From: Yoonia ponticola
Lineage (GTDB): Bacteria > Pseudomonadota > Alphaproteobacteria > Rhodobacterales > Rhodobacteraceae
Assembly: GCF_014199395.1 (NCBI RefSeq)
Contig: NZ_JACIJM010000009.1
Span: forward strand, 82,969 to 146,968
Reading direction: 5' to 3'
Length of the DNA stretch: 64,000 nt
Shown here: positions 9,212-19,143 of the stretch, one piece after another
Position numbering within the stretch: the stretch's first letter is position 1
Layout: each line of letters begins with the position of its first letter
Program-made: the position numbers and the translations under genes
Notes under the pieces: generated by a model
Database searches by the model: none
Told to the model about the DNA's origin: nothing
The model's input: only the letters and a program-made list of their open reading frames with translations

Positions 9212-10423
9212 ATGTCTGATCCAACCGACGCGATGGCGCGTATCTTAACTGGTATCAGTGGAAAGCTGTCACAATCGCCCGATACAACTGCGGCGGGTGA
9301 TCAGCAGGGGGACGCGGCCTTGAATTTACAAACGCCTAACCTTGATCGCGACCCGACGCGGGCCGAGGCCGAAGCGGCTTTGGCCTTGCTGCGGCGCTGG
9401 GCGGGGGATGTAACAGCTGAAGAAGTTGCCACGTTAGATCCGCTGGTTTCGCGTCTGATCCCCGGGCAAGAAGTGTCGAATTATCCCGCATTGGCAAGGG
9501 CTTATCCCGATGCGTTCGAAGTGGATGATGCGTATAAAGAAACTATGCCTGATCTGCAGAACGGCCCATCCTCGCTGATTAAGGGGACGAAACAGCAAAT
9601 TCAGCACGTTGGTATTTCGAATTTCCGCCTGCCAATCCGGTTCCATACGCGCGACGGTGGTGATCTGACATTAGAGACGTCGGTGACGGGGACTGTTTCG
9701 CTTGATGCCGAAAAGAAGGGCATCAACATGTCGCGCATCATGCGGACGTTCTATAAGCATACCGAAGAAACGTTCAGTTTCGACGTGATCGAACGGGCGT
9801 TGGATGCTTATAAAACTGACCTTGAAAGTTTTGACGCGCGTATCCAAATGCGCCTGTCGTTCCCGATGAAAGTGCAAAGTCTGCGGTCTGGTTTGACCGG
9901 ATATCAGTACTACGACATCGCCTTGGAGCTGGTTGAGCAAGACAACGTAAGGCGCAAAATCGTACATTTTGACTACGTTTACTCGTCCACTTGCCCCTGT
10001 TCGCTTGAACTTTCCGAACATGCGCGGCAATTTCGAGGGCAATTGGCCACGCCGCATTCCCAGCGATCTGTCGCGCGAATTTCGGTGCAATTGGAAGACG
10101 GTCAAAGCATTTTATGGTTCGAGGACCTGATCGACATGGCCCGCGCGGCGGTGCCGACTGAAACCCAAGTTATGGTGAAACGCGAGGATGAACAGGCGTT
10201 TGCCGAACTCAATGCAGCGAATCCGATTTTCGTCGAAGACGCGGCACGCCTGTTCTGCGAACAACTGCTCAAAGACCCGCGCATCGGTGATTTTCGCGTC
10301 GTTGCCAGCCACCAAGAAAGCCTGCACAGCCATGATGCGGTGTCCGTGCTGACCGAAGGTAACACATTTGCATCCGACAGCATCGACCCCAAAATGTTCG
10401 CGACATTGTTCCACGTCGGTTGA
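9212..10423 (+). CDS. folE2: GTP cyclohydrolase FolE2 (type IB)
   Basis: FolE2 opens the pterin pathway by converting GTP to dihydroneopterin triphosphate. Core family motifs are MPDLQNGPSSLIKGTKQQIQ, the VGISNFRLPIRF strand, the STCPCSLELSEHARQ block with the metal/catalytic cysteine, TPHSQRS and SHQESLHSHDAV near the C-terminus. A roughly 110-residue N-terminal part rich in Ala/Leu helices precedes the core, as in other alphaproteobacterial versions. I chose ATG 9212 (MSDPTDAMARIL) because residues encoded upstream look non-coding. The enzyme works ahead of folB and folP found at 22643-24564. Confidence 0.92.
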   Translation: MSDPTDAMARILTGISGKLSQSPDTTAAGDQQGDAALNLQTPNLDRDPTRAEAEAALALLRRWAGDVTAEEVATLDPLVSRLIPGQEVSNYPALARAYPDAFEVDDAYKETMPDLQNGPSSLIKGTKQQIQHVGISNFRLPIRFHTRDGGDLTLETSVTGTVSLDAEKKGINMSRIMRTFYKHTEETFSFDVIERALDAYKTDLESFDARIQMRLSFPMKVQSLRSGLTGYQYYDIALELVEQDNVRRKIVHFDYVYSSTCPCSLELSEHARQFRGQLATPHSQRSVARISVQLEDGQSILWFEDLIDMARAAVPTETQVMVKREDEQAFAELNAANPIFVEDAARLFCEQLLKDPRIGDFRVVASHQESLHSHDAVSVLTEGNTFASDSIDPKMFATLFHVG

Positions 10424-10531
10424 TGTCGAAACAGGGGCGAACGCGCTTCTGCGGTAACTGTGCCGCGCTTGCTGTGGTCGCGGGTGTCGCGGTCTCTTGA
10501 CAGCCCCCACGCATCAGGCCAACCCTGCAAC

Positions 10532-11980
10532 ATGATCGACTTTCGCCCCGTTGGATATGTTATTGGCCTGCTCGTGGCGTCCCTTGGTGTGACCATGTTA
10601 GGGCCCTTGGCGCTTGATATTGCTGATCAAAACGGCGAATGGCCGATTTTTTTCGAAGCCGCGACAATCACCATTCTTGCAGGCATTCTGACCGCGATCG
10701 CTTGTTCGAACGGCATGACAGATCGCCTGACGCTGCGTCAGACCTTTTTGCTGACGTCCTTGGTCTGGATCATGCTGCCATTTTTCGGTGCAATCCCATT
10801 TGTGCTAGGCGCGACGCAGGCGAATTTCACCGATGCGTTTTTTGAAGCGATGTCGGGACTGACCACGACGGGCGGCACAGTCTTTACAGGGCTCGAAGAT
10901 TTGCCACGTGGACTTTTGTTCTGGCGGGCGATCCTGCAATGGTTGGGCGGTGTTGGTATTGTCGTGGTCGCGATGGTGTTCCTGCCTGAACTGCGGGTCG
11001 GGGGCATGCAGATATTTAGATCCGAAGGCTTTGACACCATGGGCAAAATCCTGCCCCGTGCAGGTGAGATCGCAAGTTCGATTTCAACAATTTACATCGG
11101 GCTCACCATCGCTTGTGCCTTCGCATATGCGGGGGCTGGCATGGGGCGGTTCGACGCTGTCGTCCATGCAATGACCACGGTTTCGACGGGCGGCATGGCC
11201 AATACAGACGCGTCGTTTGGCGCCTACAGCGCGTCAAGCCACTATATCGCAGCGGCGTTTATGATCCTCGCCGCACTGCCGTTTGTTCGATATGTGCAAT
11301 TGATGGCGGGCAGCGCGCAACCGATTTGGCACGATTCACAAATCCGTGGGTTCCTTGGCGTCATCACAATCGCAGTGCTTTTGATTACGTCGTGGGTTTG
11401 GGGCCGTGATGGAAACATGACAGAGGCAGCCTTTCGCGAGGCGCTTTTTAACGTCACATCAATTATTTCTGGCACGGGATTTTCCAGCGCGGATTACATG
11501 TCTTGGGGCACATTCCCAGTTGTGATGTTCTTTTTCATTGGCCTGATCGGGGGCTGCGCGGGATCAACGTCATGTTCGATCAAAGTGTTCCGCTTTCAAC
11601 TGCTTCTCGCGTCGATCAAAAGCCAAATCCGGCAAATCCACTCGCCACATGGGATGTTCCCGCCTCGTTACGACGGCAAAACCGTGTCCGAGGACGTTTT
11701 GAACTCGGTCATGGCGTTTTTCGTCGCGTTTCTCTTGCTGCTCGGCTTTGTCGCGGTTTTACTCGGCATGACGGGCCTCGATTTCATCACATCAGTATCG
11801 GGTGCGGCGGCCGCGATTGCGAATATCGGGCCGGGTCTCGGCACTGAAATCGGACCTGCGGGCAATTACGCGGGCATCAACGACGCAGCCAAATGGATTT
11901 TGTCGGTCGCAATGTTTGTTGGCCGCCTTGAAATCATGGTTGTGTTGGTCATCCTCACACCTAAATTCTGGAGATCTTAA
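10532..11980 (+). CDS. trkH: TrkH-family potassium uptake channel subunit
   Basis: A 482-residue K+ translocating subunit with the four pore-loop repeats of the Trk/Ktr/HKT superfamily: SGLTTTGGTVFTG, MTTVSTGGMAN, SIISGTGFSSADY and AAIANIGPGLG, each carrying the selectivity Gly. About ten transmembrane helices, and the C-terminal GRLEIMVVLVILTPKFWR typical of TrkH. ATG 10532 gives the usual start (MIDFRPVGYVIGLLV). The NAD-binding gating partner TrkA is not in this window. The stop codon at 11980 almost touches the next start (11982), so the ThDP gene is probably in the same transcript. Confidence 0.93.
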   Translation: MIDFRPVGYVIGLLVASLGVTMLGPLALDIADQNGEWPIFFEAATITILAGILTAIACSNGMTDRLTLRQTFLLTSLVWIMLPFFGAIPFVLGATQANFTDAFFEAMSGLTTTGGTVFTGLEDLPRGLLFWRAILQWLGGVGIVVVAMVFLPELRVGGMQIFRSEGFDTMGKILPRAGEIASSISTIYIGLTIACAFAYAGAGMGRFDAVVHAMTTVSTGGMANTDASFGAYSASSHYIAAAFMILAALPFVRYVQLMAGSAQPIWHDSQIRGFLGVITIAVLLITSWVWGRDGNMTEAAFREALFNVTSIISGTGFSSADYMSWGTFPVVMFFFIGLIGGCAGSTSCSIKVFRFQLLLASIKSQIRQIHSPHGMFPPRYDGKTVSEDVLNSVMAFFVAFLLLLGFVAVLLGMTGLDFITSVSGAAAAIANIGPGLGTEIGPAGNYAGINDAAKWILSVAMFVGRLEIMVVLVILTPKFWRS

Positions 11981-11981
11981 T

Positions 11982-13568
11982 ATGACAGACCGGCCTCTTG
12001 GTGCACAAATTTCCCACATGTTAAAATCGCGAGGGGTCGAAGTGATTTTCGGCATCCCCGGCGTGCATAACCAAGAAATGTATCGCGGCATCGAAGAGGC
12101 AGGGCTGACCCATGTGCTGGCGCGTCACGAACAGGGCGCGGGATTTATGGCTGATGGCTATGCGCGGGCGACAGGCAAACCGGGGGTTGCGTATGTGATC
12201 ACGGGTCCGGGTCTGTGCAATATCATGACGCCGATGGGCCAAGCGTATTCAGATTCGGTGCCGATGTTGGTGATCTCCAGCTGCCTGAATCGCGCAGATT
12301 TGGGCATGGGGCGCGGGCGATTGCACGAGATGAAAGATCAAGAAATCGCCGCGGGAACGGTCTGCGACTGGTCATTGACAGCAATGGACGCCGCGTCCGC
12401 CTATCAGTTGATCGACAGAGCTTTGTCCGAATTCGCGACAGGACGCAAACGGCCGAAACACATTCAAGTCCCGATTGAAGTGCTCGAGGCATTGGCACTC
12501 GCCGCGCCCGAGCCGATGTCTTTGGCGACCACGGGCTACGTCCCGTATGACGTGACCGACATTGTGTTTGACGCGGTGGAAAAGGCGCAACGCCCGTTGT
12601 TCGTGTTCGGCGGTGGCGCGCGTGAAGGCGCAACCGTTTGGCGCGATGTCGTCAAGGCGGCTGGTGCGGCGAGTTTTGTAACCTATGCGGGCATGGGGAT
12701 TATCGCGGAAGGTGGTTTGCACTTTGGCAGTAGCCTTGCGCGGCCTGGATCGGTGGATGTGATCGCGAGCGCTGATTTGGTCGTGGCTGTTGGAACAGAA
12801 TTGTCGGAAACTGACTTGTGGCGTGACGATTTGGGCCACACGGGGACATTCATCCGGATCGACATCGACGCGGATGAATTGAACGACACCCCCGCGACCC
12901 ACCGCATTCACGCGGATGCGGGGCAGGTGGCCAAAGAACTATGGGCGAAACGCGGTGATTGGTCTGACAAATCAGGTTGGACCGAAGCAGAGGTCGCCAA
13001 AACCCGAGAGAAATGGCGCGCCGAAGTCACAAGCGAACGCCCCGGCATTCCGCAAGTCGCCGACGCGTTGCGAGCTGCCTTGCCCGACGACACGGTTATC
13101 TATTCGGACATGACGCAATTCGCCTATGCCGCTTTGGAAATCTGGCCGATGAACAGGCCAAACCAATGGCACCACCCCTGCGGTTTCGGCACATTGGGCT
13201 ACGCGTTGCCGTCCGCCATCGGTGGTGCACTTGCGCGCAAAGGCAAGCCGACCATTGCCATCGCGGGTGACTACGGGTTCCAATATACGCTGCAAGAATT
13301 GATGGTCGCGGTGGAATTGGAGCTCTGCTTGCCGATTATCTTATGGGACAACGGTAAACTGGGCGAGATCGAGGACAGCATGGTCGCGGCGCAAATTGCG
13401 CCAAACGCCGTTATTCAGCGCAACCCTGATTTTGTGAAATTTGCCGAAGCGTTCGGGGCGGCATCCGCAGCGCCCAAATCCTTGGATGAATTGCAGGATG
13501 TGGTGCGCGAGGCCTTGAAAACAAAAGGCCCCACGCTGATCTATGTGCGATCCGAAATCGCGGCCTAA
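11982..13568 (+). CDS. ThDP-dependent enzyme, acetolactate-synthase-like; possible 5-guanidino-2-oxopentanoate decarboxylase
   Basis: A 528-residue enzyme of the pyruvate decarboxylase/acetolactate synthase superfamily. The N-terminal ThDP domain has the catalytic glutamate in ARHEQGAGFMADGYAR; the middle is the Rossmann-type domain (FVFGGGAREG, LVVAVGTELSETD); the C-terminal ThDP/Mg motif runs from GDYGFQYTLQELMVA to WDNGKLGEI. The MGRGRLHEMKDQ segment resembles AruI-type decarboxylases of arginine transamination rather than IlvB, and no small IlvN subunit is present. No arginine genes are adjacent, so the substrate is uncertain. The start lies one base after the trkH stop. Confidence 0.8.
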   Translation: MTDRPLGAQISHMLKSRGVEVIFGIPGVHNQEMYRGIEEAGLTHVLARHEQGAGFMADGYARATGKPGVAYVITGPGLCNIMTPMGQAYSDSVPMLVISSCLNRADLGMGRGRLHEMKDQEIAAGTVCDWSLTAMDAASAYQLIDRALSEFATGRKRPKHIQVPIEVLEALALAAPEPMSLATTGYVPYDVTDIVFDAVEKAQRPLFVFGGGAREGATVWRDVVKAAGAASFVTYAGMGIIAEGGLHFGSSLARPGSVDVIASADLVVAVGTELSETDLWRDDLGHTGTFIRIDIDADELNDTPATHRIHADAGQVAKELWAKRGDWSDKSGWTEAEVAKTREKWRAEVTSERPGIPQVADALRAALPDDTVIYSDMTQFAYAALEIWPMNRPNQWHHPCGFGTLGYALPSAIGGALARKGKPTIAIAGDYGFQYTLQELMVAVELELCLPIILWDNGKLGEIEDSMVAAQIAPNAVIQRNPDFVKFAEAFGAASAAPKSLDELQDVVREALKTKGPTLIYVRSEIAA

Positions 13569-13569
13569 C

Positions 13570-15384
13570 TTACCAGCAAGACACCAAAACGGTCACATCT
13601 GTGGCCGTTTGGTTCAACGCCTCTGGCGGTAGGAATGCGACGCTGTCCGTCGTTTGTAAACGCACATCCGCCAGCAGCAACGATGCCACAATGCGGGATG
13701 CATCGACTGAAAAGTTAACTTCGGGCGGCAGTTGCTGACCGTTTTTGTTCGTGCGTGGCAGCAACATGCCCAATACGGCACCGCCGTTATCAAACACAGG
13801 ACCGCCTGCGTCACCCCGTTGGGCGGTTAATGACAGGCGTTTCAACTCGTCTTCGCCGTTCAATCCACGAATGTCGGCCAAGCGCCCAAAGGTCAGCGAC
13901 GGCGTCGTCAGCACGCCACCATATGGGTAGCCCGCAACCGCGATTTCGGACTGAAGACGCGGTACACCTGTCTGGAACTGCGCCACATTTGCAGGGGCCA
14001 GCGGCGCGTTCGGACGGATCACAGCGAGGCCAAGTGCCTCGTCGGTGTGAATGACCTGCGCGTCGTGTACCTCGTCAATTGTGATGCGGCTGCATTCGCC
14101 GACAGATGCGACCGTTGTCAGCACGTCGCCTTGGCTATCAACAAAGAAGCCAGAGCTGGTCAGTTTTGGTTTGCGCACGGACAATCCCGACACCAGATCG
14201 ATGGCTTGGCTGTCATCAGGTGCGGCAATCGCAGGATCAAGAACGCCGTCAATCCCGGTAAAGCTGGCTTTCATCATATCCAGCACACGCACGCGACGTG
14301 CATCATCACCTGCGGGCCAAATCAGTGAAAAACCTTTGATCTGGCCGTTTCGCAACGTGGCGGTGGTGTAAGAGTGGATGCCGTCACCGATGCCTTCAAT
14401 CTCGAAAGACTGATCGCGACGGCTACGTGGGCCGTCGGTCGGAACAATCGCCAAGGTTTGTAGGATTTCATACAGGCCGAACAAACGATCCTGATTACCC
14501 ACTTGTGAAATCAGTAACACGCGTGCGGCCAGATCACCTTTGGCCTCGAACTGTGCAAATGGCGGCTCGTATTTGTCGAAAGCAACAACGCCAGTCGGAA
14601 TAATCAATTCGATCCCGGTGGCATCGTCGCGGACCAATTGCATGTCCATACCGTCGAGGATCGCGTTGTAGGCGCTGATCAACACACCACGTTGTCGCGT
14701 GGTTAACACGCCAGTCGGCTCATAATTGTTGGCGGCTTGCCATTCGCCCATCGACGCACGGGTTCCGCGCCCGAAAGCCCCATCAATTGATGATTCATAA
14801 AAACCGGCCCATTTGAGCGCGGTCTGCAATAATTCTTTTTCGCCACGGGTCAGTGATGCTTCAGAATCGCGGGCCTGCTGGACAGTTTCGTCTGGTACCG
14901 TGATGGGGGTTGGTTCAGCAGGGGCCGCTTCAATAGGTGCAGGCTCGCGTGGGAACACATCTGGTAAGATTTCAGTGTCAGCAATGGCCTGCGCAATATC
15001 AATGGCGCTTTGCTGTGCGGCACTGTTGTCAGGCAGGGGCTGCGCAGTCGTCGGTGCGCCGACACCGATTGGCCAGAATTGCTGGCTGAAATTACGTCCA
15101 TCCGCGATGAAACTATCGCTAGGGATTTGCCCACTACGGCGCAGGTCGCCCAGCAATGTATCCGCATCAGCCCGAGAATATGGCCCAAGAACAATGCCAT
15201 ACCAGCCGGAGCCGATGTAGTATCCGGCGACATTATCAAGTTGGGCGTCGAATGCGCGCGCACGGCTTTGTGCACCGCTCAATGTCGGTTGCGCCTCGAC
15301 TTGCACCCATACTGGGCTTTGTTGCGCGGCGGCCCCAAGCGGAGCAATTGCAAGAACCAAAACGGCTAGAAAAACTTTGAACAT
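13570..15384 (-). CDS. Secreted SPOR / peptidoglycan-binding protein with a degenerate trypsin-like domain
   Basis: The start at 15384 gives a signal peptide (MFKVFLAVLVLAIAPLGAAAQQ); the upstream extension looks non-coding. Domain order: SPOR-like (about 25-95), a Pro/Ala/Glu linker (110-175), a PG_binding_1 helical domain (about 183-238), an undefined middle part, and a trypsin/HtrA-like barrel (about 400-575). The barrel keeps the fold marks GDVLTT, GLAVIRP, AVAGYPYGG and GGPVFDNGGAVLGM. However, the positions expected for His, Asp and Ser appear to hold Ala426, Gly452 and Ala527 (GDAGGPV instead of GDSGGPV). It therefore looks like a periplasmic pseudoprotease tied to the cell wall. It converges on the ThDP gene with one base between. 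Confidence 0.85.
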   Translation of the reverse strand: MFKVFLAVLVLAIAPLGAAAQQSPVWVQVEAQPTLSGAQSRARAFDAQLDNVAGYYIGSGWYGIVLGPYSRADADTLLGDLRRSGQIPSDSFIADGRNFSQQFWPIGVGAPTTAQPLPDNSAAQQSAIDIAQAIADTEILPDVFPREPAPIEAAPAEPTPITVPDETVQQARDSEASLTRGEKELLQTALKWAGFYESSIDGAFGRGTRASMGEWQAANNYEPTGVLTTRQRGVLISAYNAILDGMDMQLVRDDATGIELIIPTGVVAFDKYEPPFAQFEAKGDLAARVLLISQVGNQDRLFGLYEILQTLAIVPTDGPRSRRDQSFEIEGIGDGIHSYTTATLRNGQIKGFSLIWPAGDDARRVRVLDMMKASFTGIDGVLDPAIAAPDDSQAIDLVSGLSVRKPKLTSSGFFVDSQGDVLTTVASVGECSRITIDEVHDAQVIHTDEALGLAVIRPNAPLAPANVAQFQTGVPRLQSEIAVAGYPYGGVLTTPSLTFGRLADIRGLNGEDELKRLSLTAQRGDAGGPVFDNGGAVLGMLLPRTNKNGQQLPPEVNFSVDASRIVASLLLADVRLQTTDSVAFLPPEALNQTATDVTVLVSCW

Positions 15385-15569
15385 CTGCGATCCATAGACC
15401 CTAATACTTATTTTCTGCTTAACGCGACGCGGGATCGACGAAAAATCACTCCGGCGCTGCATGATTCTGATCTAATACGGCAGAAATGCGCCGTTAAATA
15501 CCCCTGCGCTACTAATTGACCCTGTCGGCTGTGCGCCCTATTGATCACCCAAAGTGAAAAGAGGGCGAA

Positions 15570-16490
15570 ATGGCCGACAAACCACGCAGTTTCCAAGAGA
15601 TCATCCTGCGGCTCCAGTCCTACTGGGCTGCCAAAGGGTGTGCGATGATGCAGCCATACGACATGGAAGTCGGGGCAGGGACATTCCATCCGGCCACGAC
15701 ATTGCGGTCGCTTGGGTCCAAGCCTTGGGCCGCGGCCTATGTCCAACCATCGCGCAGGCCAACCGATGGGCGTTACGGCGAAAACCCGAACCGGTTGCAG
15801 CACTATTACCAATATCAGGTGTTGATCAAACCAAGCCCGCCAGACTTGCAGGACCTCTATCTTGGCTCGCTCAAAGCCATCGGCATCGACGCGAACATGC
15901 ACGATATCCGCTTTGTTGAAGACGATTGGGAAAGCCCGACTTTGGGCGCTTGGGGGCTAGGCTGGGAAGTCTGGTGTGACGGCATGGAAGTCTCACAATT
16001 CACCTATTTTCAACAGGTTGCGGGCTATGACTGCAAACCTGTGTCAGGCGAGTTGACCTACGGGCTGGAACGTCTGGCGATGTATATCCTCGACGTCGAT
16101 CACGTCATGGACATGCCGTATAACGACCCCGACGCGCCCATCGCGCTGACCTACGGCGACGTGTTCAAGCAGACCGAAGAAGAATACGCGCGCTGGAACT
16201 TCGACGTGGCGGACACCGACACGTTGCTCCAGCATTTCAAAGACGCCGAGGCCGAATGCGCCCGCATCTTGGCTGAACCGCACGACGACCCGAAAACCGG
16301 CAAACGCATCATCATGGCCCATCCGGCCTATGACCAAGCGATTAAAGCCAGCCATGTGTTCAACCTGTTGGACGCGCGCGGCGTGATTTCCGTGACCGAA
16401 CGCCAAGCCTACATCGGACGTGTGCGAACCCTGACCAAAGCCTGTGCGGACGCCTTTGTGCAAACAGCCGCCGCAGGTCACGCGGCATGA
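15570..16490 (+). CDS. glyQ: Glycine--tRNA ligase alpha subunit
   Basis: 306 residues, the length of the bacterial alpha chain of the (alpha beta)2 glycyl-tRNA synthetase, which carries glycine activation. The start [60 protein letters not shown] and [12 protein letters not shown] are family blocks. A Shine-Dalgarno sequence lies in AAGAGGGCGAAATG. Its last four bases overlap the next gene, which in turn overlaps glyS, making a tightly coupled three-gene unit. Confidence 0.98.
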   Translation: MADKPRSFQEIILRLQSYWAAKGCAMMQPYDMEVGAGTFHPATTLRSLGSKPWAAAYVQPSRRPTDGRYGENPNRLQHYYQYQVLIKPSPPDLQDLYLGSLKAIGIDANMHDIRFVEDDWESPTLGAWGLGWEVWCDGMEVSQFTYFQQVAGYDCKPVSGELTYGLERLAMYILDVDHVMDMPYNDPDAPIALTYGDVFKQTEEEYARWNFDVADTDTLLQHFKDAEAECARILAEPHDDPKTGKRIIMAHPAYDQAIKASHVFNLLDARGVISVTERQAYIGRVRTLTKACADAFVQTAAAGHAA

Positions 16491-17017
16491 ATGTCGCCCG
16501 TCTCGCTATAGGAGGGATCATTGTGTCAGCCATTGCTGCGGGCATCGCGCTCTATTATCTACAGGTTTACGCCTATTACGATGAAATCACGCTTCAGGTT
16601 GAAGATGTGCAAATGACATCGCTGTTTACCGGCGAACCAGAGCCAATAATGTTCGAAAACGTCAAGGCGATCGACAGCGACAGCAGCCCTGTGCGGTTCC
16701 GCGCCTGTTTTGATACGCCGCTTAGCTTTGGGTTGTTAACCGAAAGTTACGAGATTTACGATGCCGCTGAACCGCTAAACGCGCCCGGTTGGTTCGACTG
16801 TTTCCAGTCGGGTGAAATCGGGGCTGACTTGGTATCCGGCGTCGCCGTGGCGTTCCTTGGCGTCGAAAACATCCAATACGGCATCGACCGCGTGATCGCG
16901 GTATACCCCGATGGCCGCGCCTACGCTTGGCACCAAATTAACGCATGTGGCGAGGTCGTTTTTGGCGGCAATCCGACACCTGAAAACTGCCCACCAGCCC
17001 CAGAAAGACTGCAATAA
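16487..17017 (+). CDS. DUF6446-like anchored periplasmic protein between glyQ and glyS
   Basis: 176 residues with one N-terminal transmembrane anchor (about 5-27) and a periplasmic domain containing cysteines in [20 protein letters not shown] and ENCPP, enough for two disulfides. It overlaps glyQ by four bases and its last base is the first of glyS. Rhodobacterales genomes commonly keep such a protein at this place (DUF6446 by memory). Why an envelope protein lies between two synthetase subunits is unknown; translational coupling is the obvious effect. Confidence 0.8.
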   Translation: MNVARLAIGGIIVSAIAAGIALYYLQVYAYYDEITLQVEDVQMTSLFTGEPEPIMFENVKAIDSDSSPVRFRACFDTPLSFGLLTESYEIYDAAEPLNAPGWFDCFQSGEIGADLVSGVAVAFLGVENIQYGIDRVIAVYPDGRAYAWHQINACGEVVFGGNPTPENCPPAPERLQ

Positions 17018-19065
17018 TGGCCGATCTTCTGATTGAACTTTTTTCCGAAGAAATCCCAGCACGGATGCAGGCCAAGGCCGCAGCCGATCTACAGAAACTG
17101 GTGACGGACGGCTTGGTCGAGGCGGGCTTGACCTACGCGGGCGCTGCTGCATTCTCGACACCACGCCGATTGGCGCTGTCATTAGAAGGGCTTACCGCAG
17201 AAAGCAAACCCGTGCGTGAAGAACGCAAAGGGCCAAGCACATCCGCGCCCGACAAGGCGCTTGACGGCTTCCTGCGTTCGACTGGCCTGACCAAAGACCA
17301 GCTCGAAGTGCGCGACGTCAAAAAAGGCCAAGTCTACTTTGCCGTGATCGAAAAACCGGGCCGGATGGCAGCGGATATCATCGCCGAAGTGCTGGAAAAA
17401 ACGATCCGTACTTTCCCGTGGCCTAAGTCGATGCGCTGGGGTGACGGTGCGCTGAAATGGGTGCGTCCGCTGCATTCAATCATCTGCATTCTAAGTGACG
17501 AGGCGGGTGTTGACGTCGTGCCGATGGACATCGACGGGATCAAAACCGGCAACCAGACACGCGGACACCGCTTTATGGCGCCAGATACGTTTTCTGTAAC
17601 AAATTTCGATGATTACGAGGCGAAGTTAAAGCGCGCCAAGGTCGTGTTGCGTGCCGAAGAGCGTGCCGACATGATCTGGCATGACGCCATGAACCAAGCC
17701 TTTGCGCAGGGCCTTGAGATCGTAGAGGATCGCGGGTTGCTGTCCGAGGTTGCGAACCTTGTCGAATGGCCTGTGGTTTTGATGGGGACCATCGCGGATG
17801 ATTTTCTTGGGATGCCGCCAGAGGTGCTGCAAACGTCGATGAAGGATCATCAGAAATTCTTTTCCGTGCGTAATCCAAAGACAAACCGCATCGAACGCTT
17901 TGTAACTGTTGCAAATATCGAGACAGCGGACAGCGGTGCGACGATCCTTGAGGGCAACCAAAAGGTGCTTTTTGCGCGTCTGTCGGACGCGAAATTCTTT
18001 TGGGAAAATGACCTGCGCGTCGCCAAAGCGGGCATGGCGGAATGGACCGAAGGGCTGAAAGCCGTGACATTCCACAACAAGCTCGGCTCGCAATTTGATC
18101 GGGTCGAACGCATCACCGCACTCGCCCGTGAAATCGCGCCTGCGGTTGGGGCCGATCCGGATGAGGCGGCAGAGGCCGCGCGTTTGGCCAAGGCCGATCT
18201 GCGGTCCGAAATGATCTATGAATTCCCTGAATTACAAGGGCTTATGGGGCGCTATTACGCCAAATCTTCGGGGGCGTCTGACGCCGTGGCAGCGGCAGCG
18301 CAAGAGCATTACTCGCCGCTCGGCCCATCTGACGACGTGCCAACTGCGCCGGTTTCTGTGGCCGTGGCTTTGGCGGATAAGCTGGATACGCTGACAGGTT
18401 TCTGGGCGATTGACGAGAAGCCGACAGGGTCAAAAGACCCGTTTGCGCTGCGGCGGTCTGCCTTGGGTGTCATTCGATTGGTTTTGAACAATGATCTGAC
18501 ATTGCCGCTGTTGAATGTGGCCGGTGAAAAAGAGTGGTCCGCGAACCTTCTCTCCTTCTTCCACGATCGCCTTAAAGTCTTCCTGAAAGACCAAGGCATC
18601 CGCAACGACATCATTGACGCGTGCATTGCGATGCCGGGCAACGACGATCTGACGCTGCTTGTGAAACGGGCAAAGGCGTTGTCTGAGACGCTCAAAACCG
18701 ACGACGGTGAAAACCTGTTGCAGGGCTTTAAACGCGCCAACAACATCCTGACTCAAGCCGAAGAAAAAGACGGTGTGGAATACTCTTACGGGGCGGACTT
18801 AAAGTACGCAGAAGACGACAGCGAAAAGGCTTTGTTTGTCGCCCTCGACGCTGCAGACGCCGTGATCGCCCCCGCAATGGCGGCTGAAGATTTCAGCACC
18901 GCAATGACAGCGATGGCGAATTTGCGTGGCCCGATTGACGATTTCTTTACGAATGTGCAGGTAAATGCAGATGTGTCGTTGGTGCGTCGCAACCGTTTGA
19001 ACTTGTTAAGCCGGATTAGAACCATCTGCCTAAGCGTGGCTGATCTAACTCTTATCGAGGGGTAA
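17017..19065 (+). CDS. glyS: Glycine--tRNA ligase beta subunit
   Basis: 682 residues, the large beta chain that binds tRNA-Gly. It starts [18 protein letters not shown], continues with the family blocks GKGQVYF-like VRDVKKGQVYFAVIEKPG, FPWPKSMRWG, KWVRPLHSIICIL, GHRFMAP, LPPEVLQTSMKDHQKFF-like MPPEVLQTSMKDHQKFF and DKLDTLTGFWAIDEKPTGSKDPFALRR, and ends in the anticodon-binding helical domain. With glyQ it forms the active enzyme. Confidence 0.98.
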   Translation: MADLLIELFSEEIPARMQAKAAADLQKLVTDGLVEAGLTYAGAAAFSTPRRLALSLEGLTAESKPVREERKGPSTSAPDKALDGFLRSTGLTKDQLEVRDVKKGQVYFAVIEKPGRMAADIIAEVLEKTIRTFPWPKSMRWGDGALKWVRPLHSIICILSDEAGVDVVPMDIDGIKTGNQTRGHRFMAPDTFSVTNFDDYEAKLKRAKVVLRAEERADMIWHDAMNQAFAQGLEIVEDRGLLSEVANLVEWPVVLMGTIADDFLGMPPEVLQTSMKDHQKFFSVRNPKTNRIERFVTVANIETADSGATILEGNQKVLFARLSDAKFFWENDLRVAKAGMAEWTEGLKAVTFHNKLGSQFDRVERITALAREIAPAVGADPDEAAEAARLAKADLRSEMIYEFPELQGLMGRYYAKSSGASDAVAAAAQEHYSPLGPSDDVPTAPVSVAVALADKLDTLTGFWAIDEKPTGSKDPFALRRSALGVIRLVLNNDLTLPLLNVAGEKEWSANLLSFFHDRLKVFLKDQGIRNDIIDACIAMPGNDDLTLLVKRAKALSETLKTDDGENLLQGFKRANNILTQAEEKDGVEYSYGADLKYAEDDSEKALFVALDAADAVIAPAMAAEDFSTAMTAMANLRGPIDDFFTNVQVNADVSLVRRNRLNLLSRIRTICLSVADLTLIEG

Positions 19066-19143
19066 TTTAGGGATTCTAGTAAGAATGCTTTACCTTTAAG
19101 GGGTAGAGCCCCTATGCTGCGTGTGAATATAAGGATTGCCGCA

